Source: JBBDST01 sp040904765
GTDB lineage: Bacteria; Actinomycetota; Nitriliruptoria; Nitriliruptorales; Nitriliruptoraceae
NCBI GenBank assembly: GCA_040904765.1
Contig: JBBDST010000050.1
Coordinates: 21,989-85,988 of the forward strand
Reading direction: 5' to 3'
Length of the DNA stretch: 64,000 nucleotides
Part shown: in pieces, positions 63,010 through 64,000 of the stretch
Layout of the letters: each line of letters opens with the position of its first letter
Numbering within the stretch: the first letter of the stretch is position 1
Notes under the pieces: generated by a model
Database searches by the model: none
Told to the model about the DNA's origin: nothing
Seen by the model: only the letters and a program-made list of their open reading frames with translations
Translations under genes and position numbers: made by a program

Positions 63010-64000
63010 ATGGGCAGCGGTGAAGTGCCAGGTAACCGCCCTTTTCGTCGCCTGTGGCTGCTGGCAGCAGTGTTTGCGTTCGTGGGGTTTGTGGTCGCAG
63101 GTGGCGTACCGTGTGGTCTCTTAACGGCCCAGCCTGCATGCAGTGTCGTGATAAGCCCAGGGCCGACCACAGACGTGCTGCCTGCAGTGACGGTCACGGG
63201 CGTTGAAACGTTCGAACCTGCCCGTGGCAGTGCACTGAATATGGCCACGATTGCCGTGGCTGAACGGGTGACGTGGCGTGGCTATCTGGCTGGTCTTAGA
63301 TCGCAAAGTGACGACGTCGCGCCACGCACGGCCGTGTTTCCCAAAGATGAAACTCGTTTTGACACGCAAGCACGGAACAACGCTTCGATGCGCTCAAGCC
63401 AACTTGCCGCCGAACAAGCTGCGTTTGGTGTTCTCAACGAAAACGTGGTGCCTGCACCCGTTGGGGTGGAAATCACCGCCCACACGTCAACCAGCCTGCT
63501 GACAGAACTGCCGGTCGGCACAGTCATCAACCAGTTAAATGACGTACCGATTGTGAACGTCGACGGGTTCCAACGTCGCCTCGCCGCTCAGGCAGACGGA
63601 ACGCAGGTGACGATCGGCACCACAGACGGCCGACAAGTCACCGTCATACTGACTGGCGACACCACCCAACAGATTCTTGGGGCGCATGTCGCCGATGTGG
63701 TGAGCTTGCCGTTTTCGGTGACTGTCGACGCCGGCGTTGTTGGTGGACCATCGGCTGGCTTGTTGTTTGGGATCGCCATTATTGAACGACTCACGCAACA
63801 ACAACTCATTCCCGGATTGGTCGTATCAGCCACCGGAACGTTGCAAGCCAATGGCACAGTCGGGCCAGTCGGTGGAATCCGCCAAAAACTGTTTGCTGCT
63901 GGTACGCGCGAAAGTGCGGTTGAAGTGTTTTTGCTGCCGCAGGCGAACGTTTCTGAACTGTCGCGAGCCACGGTCGAACGCGACCTCGTTGTGGTCCCGG
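63010..64000 (+). CDS. PDZ/Lon-like secreted protease (YlbL type), partial
   Basis: The first 330 codons of a gene that runs off the right edge. An N-terminal membrane helix (LLAAVFAFVGFVVAGG) is followed by an extracytoplasmic region, a PDZ-like domain and the start of a Lon-type protease domain with the catalytic Ser in VVGGPSAGLLFG and the Lys in GGIRQK. AGGAG lies 5 nt before the ATG. It probably takes part in envelope protein turnover. Confidence 0.88.
   Translation, partial: MGSGEVPGNRPFRRLWLLAAVFAFVGFVVAGGVPCGLLTAQPACSVVISPGPTTDVLPAVTVTGVETFEPARGSALNMATIAVAERVTWRGYLAGLRSQSDDVAPRTAVFPKDETRFDTQARNNASMRSSQLAAEQAAFGVLNENVVPAPVGVEITAHTSTSLLTELPVGTVINQLNDVPIVNVDGFQRRLAAQADGTQVTIGTTDGRQVTVILTGDTTQQILGAHVADVVSLPFSVTVDAGVVGGPSAGLLFGIAIIERLTQQQLIPGLVVSATGTLQANGTVGPVGGIRQKLFAAGTRESAVEVFLLPQANVSELSRATVERDLVVVP

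Noticed and set aside
1..64000. tRNA, rRNA, insertion sequences and phage genes
   Set aside because: I found no clover-leaf with a GGTTCRA T-arm, no rRNA-like stretch and no transposase, integrase or phage protein among the translated frames; a tRNA scan would be needed to exclude atypical tRNAs.

Overview
The window (64 kb, one 10-base run of N at 6964-6973) is a chromosomal stretch from a high-to-moderate G+C actinobacterium. The evidence is a pair of LmbE/Mca-type mycothiol enzymes, GAF-ANTAR regulators, an actinobacterial DUF2342 protein divergent from a PDZ/Lon-like protease, tandem 7Fe ferredoxins, a RibD-like pyrimidine reductase and frequent GTG/TTG starts behind AAAGG/GGAGG Shine-Dalgarno (SD) sites. 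The mix fits Acidimicrobiia better than the mycolic-acid lineages, but that placement is inference; no rRNA or other phylogenetic marker is present.

0-13 kb holds mycothiol-type deacetylase, pyruvate kinase, a polyphosphate operon (ppk1 followed by a Ppx-SH3-Nudix fusion), two tandem ferredoxins, a MocR regulator across the sequencing gap, a thioredoxin-like ferredoxin divergent from a dihydropteroate-synthase-like gene, and a hydrolase/pyrimidine reductase/lipoprotein operon. 13-33 kb is dense housekeeping: leucyl aminopeptidase, thioesterase, HtrA-TatA-PAP2, Mrp, LppM-like lipoprotein, PHP phosphoesterase, FHA-LuxR regulator, DEAD helicase, DUF885 peptidase, SpoU methylase head-to-head with FxsA, CinA-like protein, Mca, quinone oxidoreductase, glutamate dehydrogenase and peroxiredoxin. 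Neighbouring 3' ends commonly overlap. 33.8-39.6 kb is a metal-homeostasis locus: a four-gene uptake operon (secreted protein, ATPase, permease, binding lipoprotein) divergent from a CopA-type ATPase, with a perfect Fur-family-like inverted repeat between them. 40-46.6 kb has an ABC-2 exporter, an FeS-type photolyase and a K+/H+ antiporter.

46.6-57.5 kb differs: coding density falls to about 60% and inverted repeats are common. It contains a cassette present twice in tandem. Each copy has a long leader, an 85-87 aa one-TM protein, a secreted protein with a C-terminal membrane anchor, and a convergent GAF-ANTAR regulator. In copy 1 the secreted protein is a full DUF3494 (ice-binding-like) protein; in copy 2 that domain is deleted and only the signal peptide and anchor remain. 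The copy-2 regulator sits in an operon with a second GAF-ANTAR protein and an unknown 173 aa protein. A 19-bp oriented motif (GTGCYYYWGWCCTYGGCAC) recurs six times, with two weaker copies, upstream of these genes and always in the same orientation relative to the downstream gene. This looks like an undescribed regulon around ANTAR proteins and surface or stress proteins, the last including a repetitive LEA/phasin-like protein at 56.7-57.2 kb.

57.5-64 kb returns to dense genes: DUF255 thioredoxin-fold protein, Fic-like protein with a changed catalytic His, HAD-IB phosphatase, DUF2342 protein and a truncated PDZ/Lon-like protease running off the right edge.
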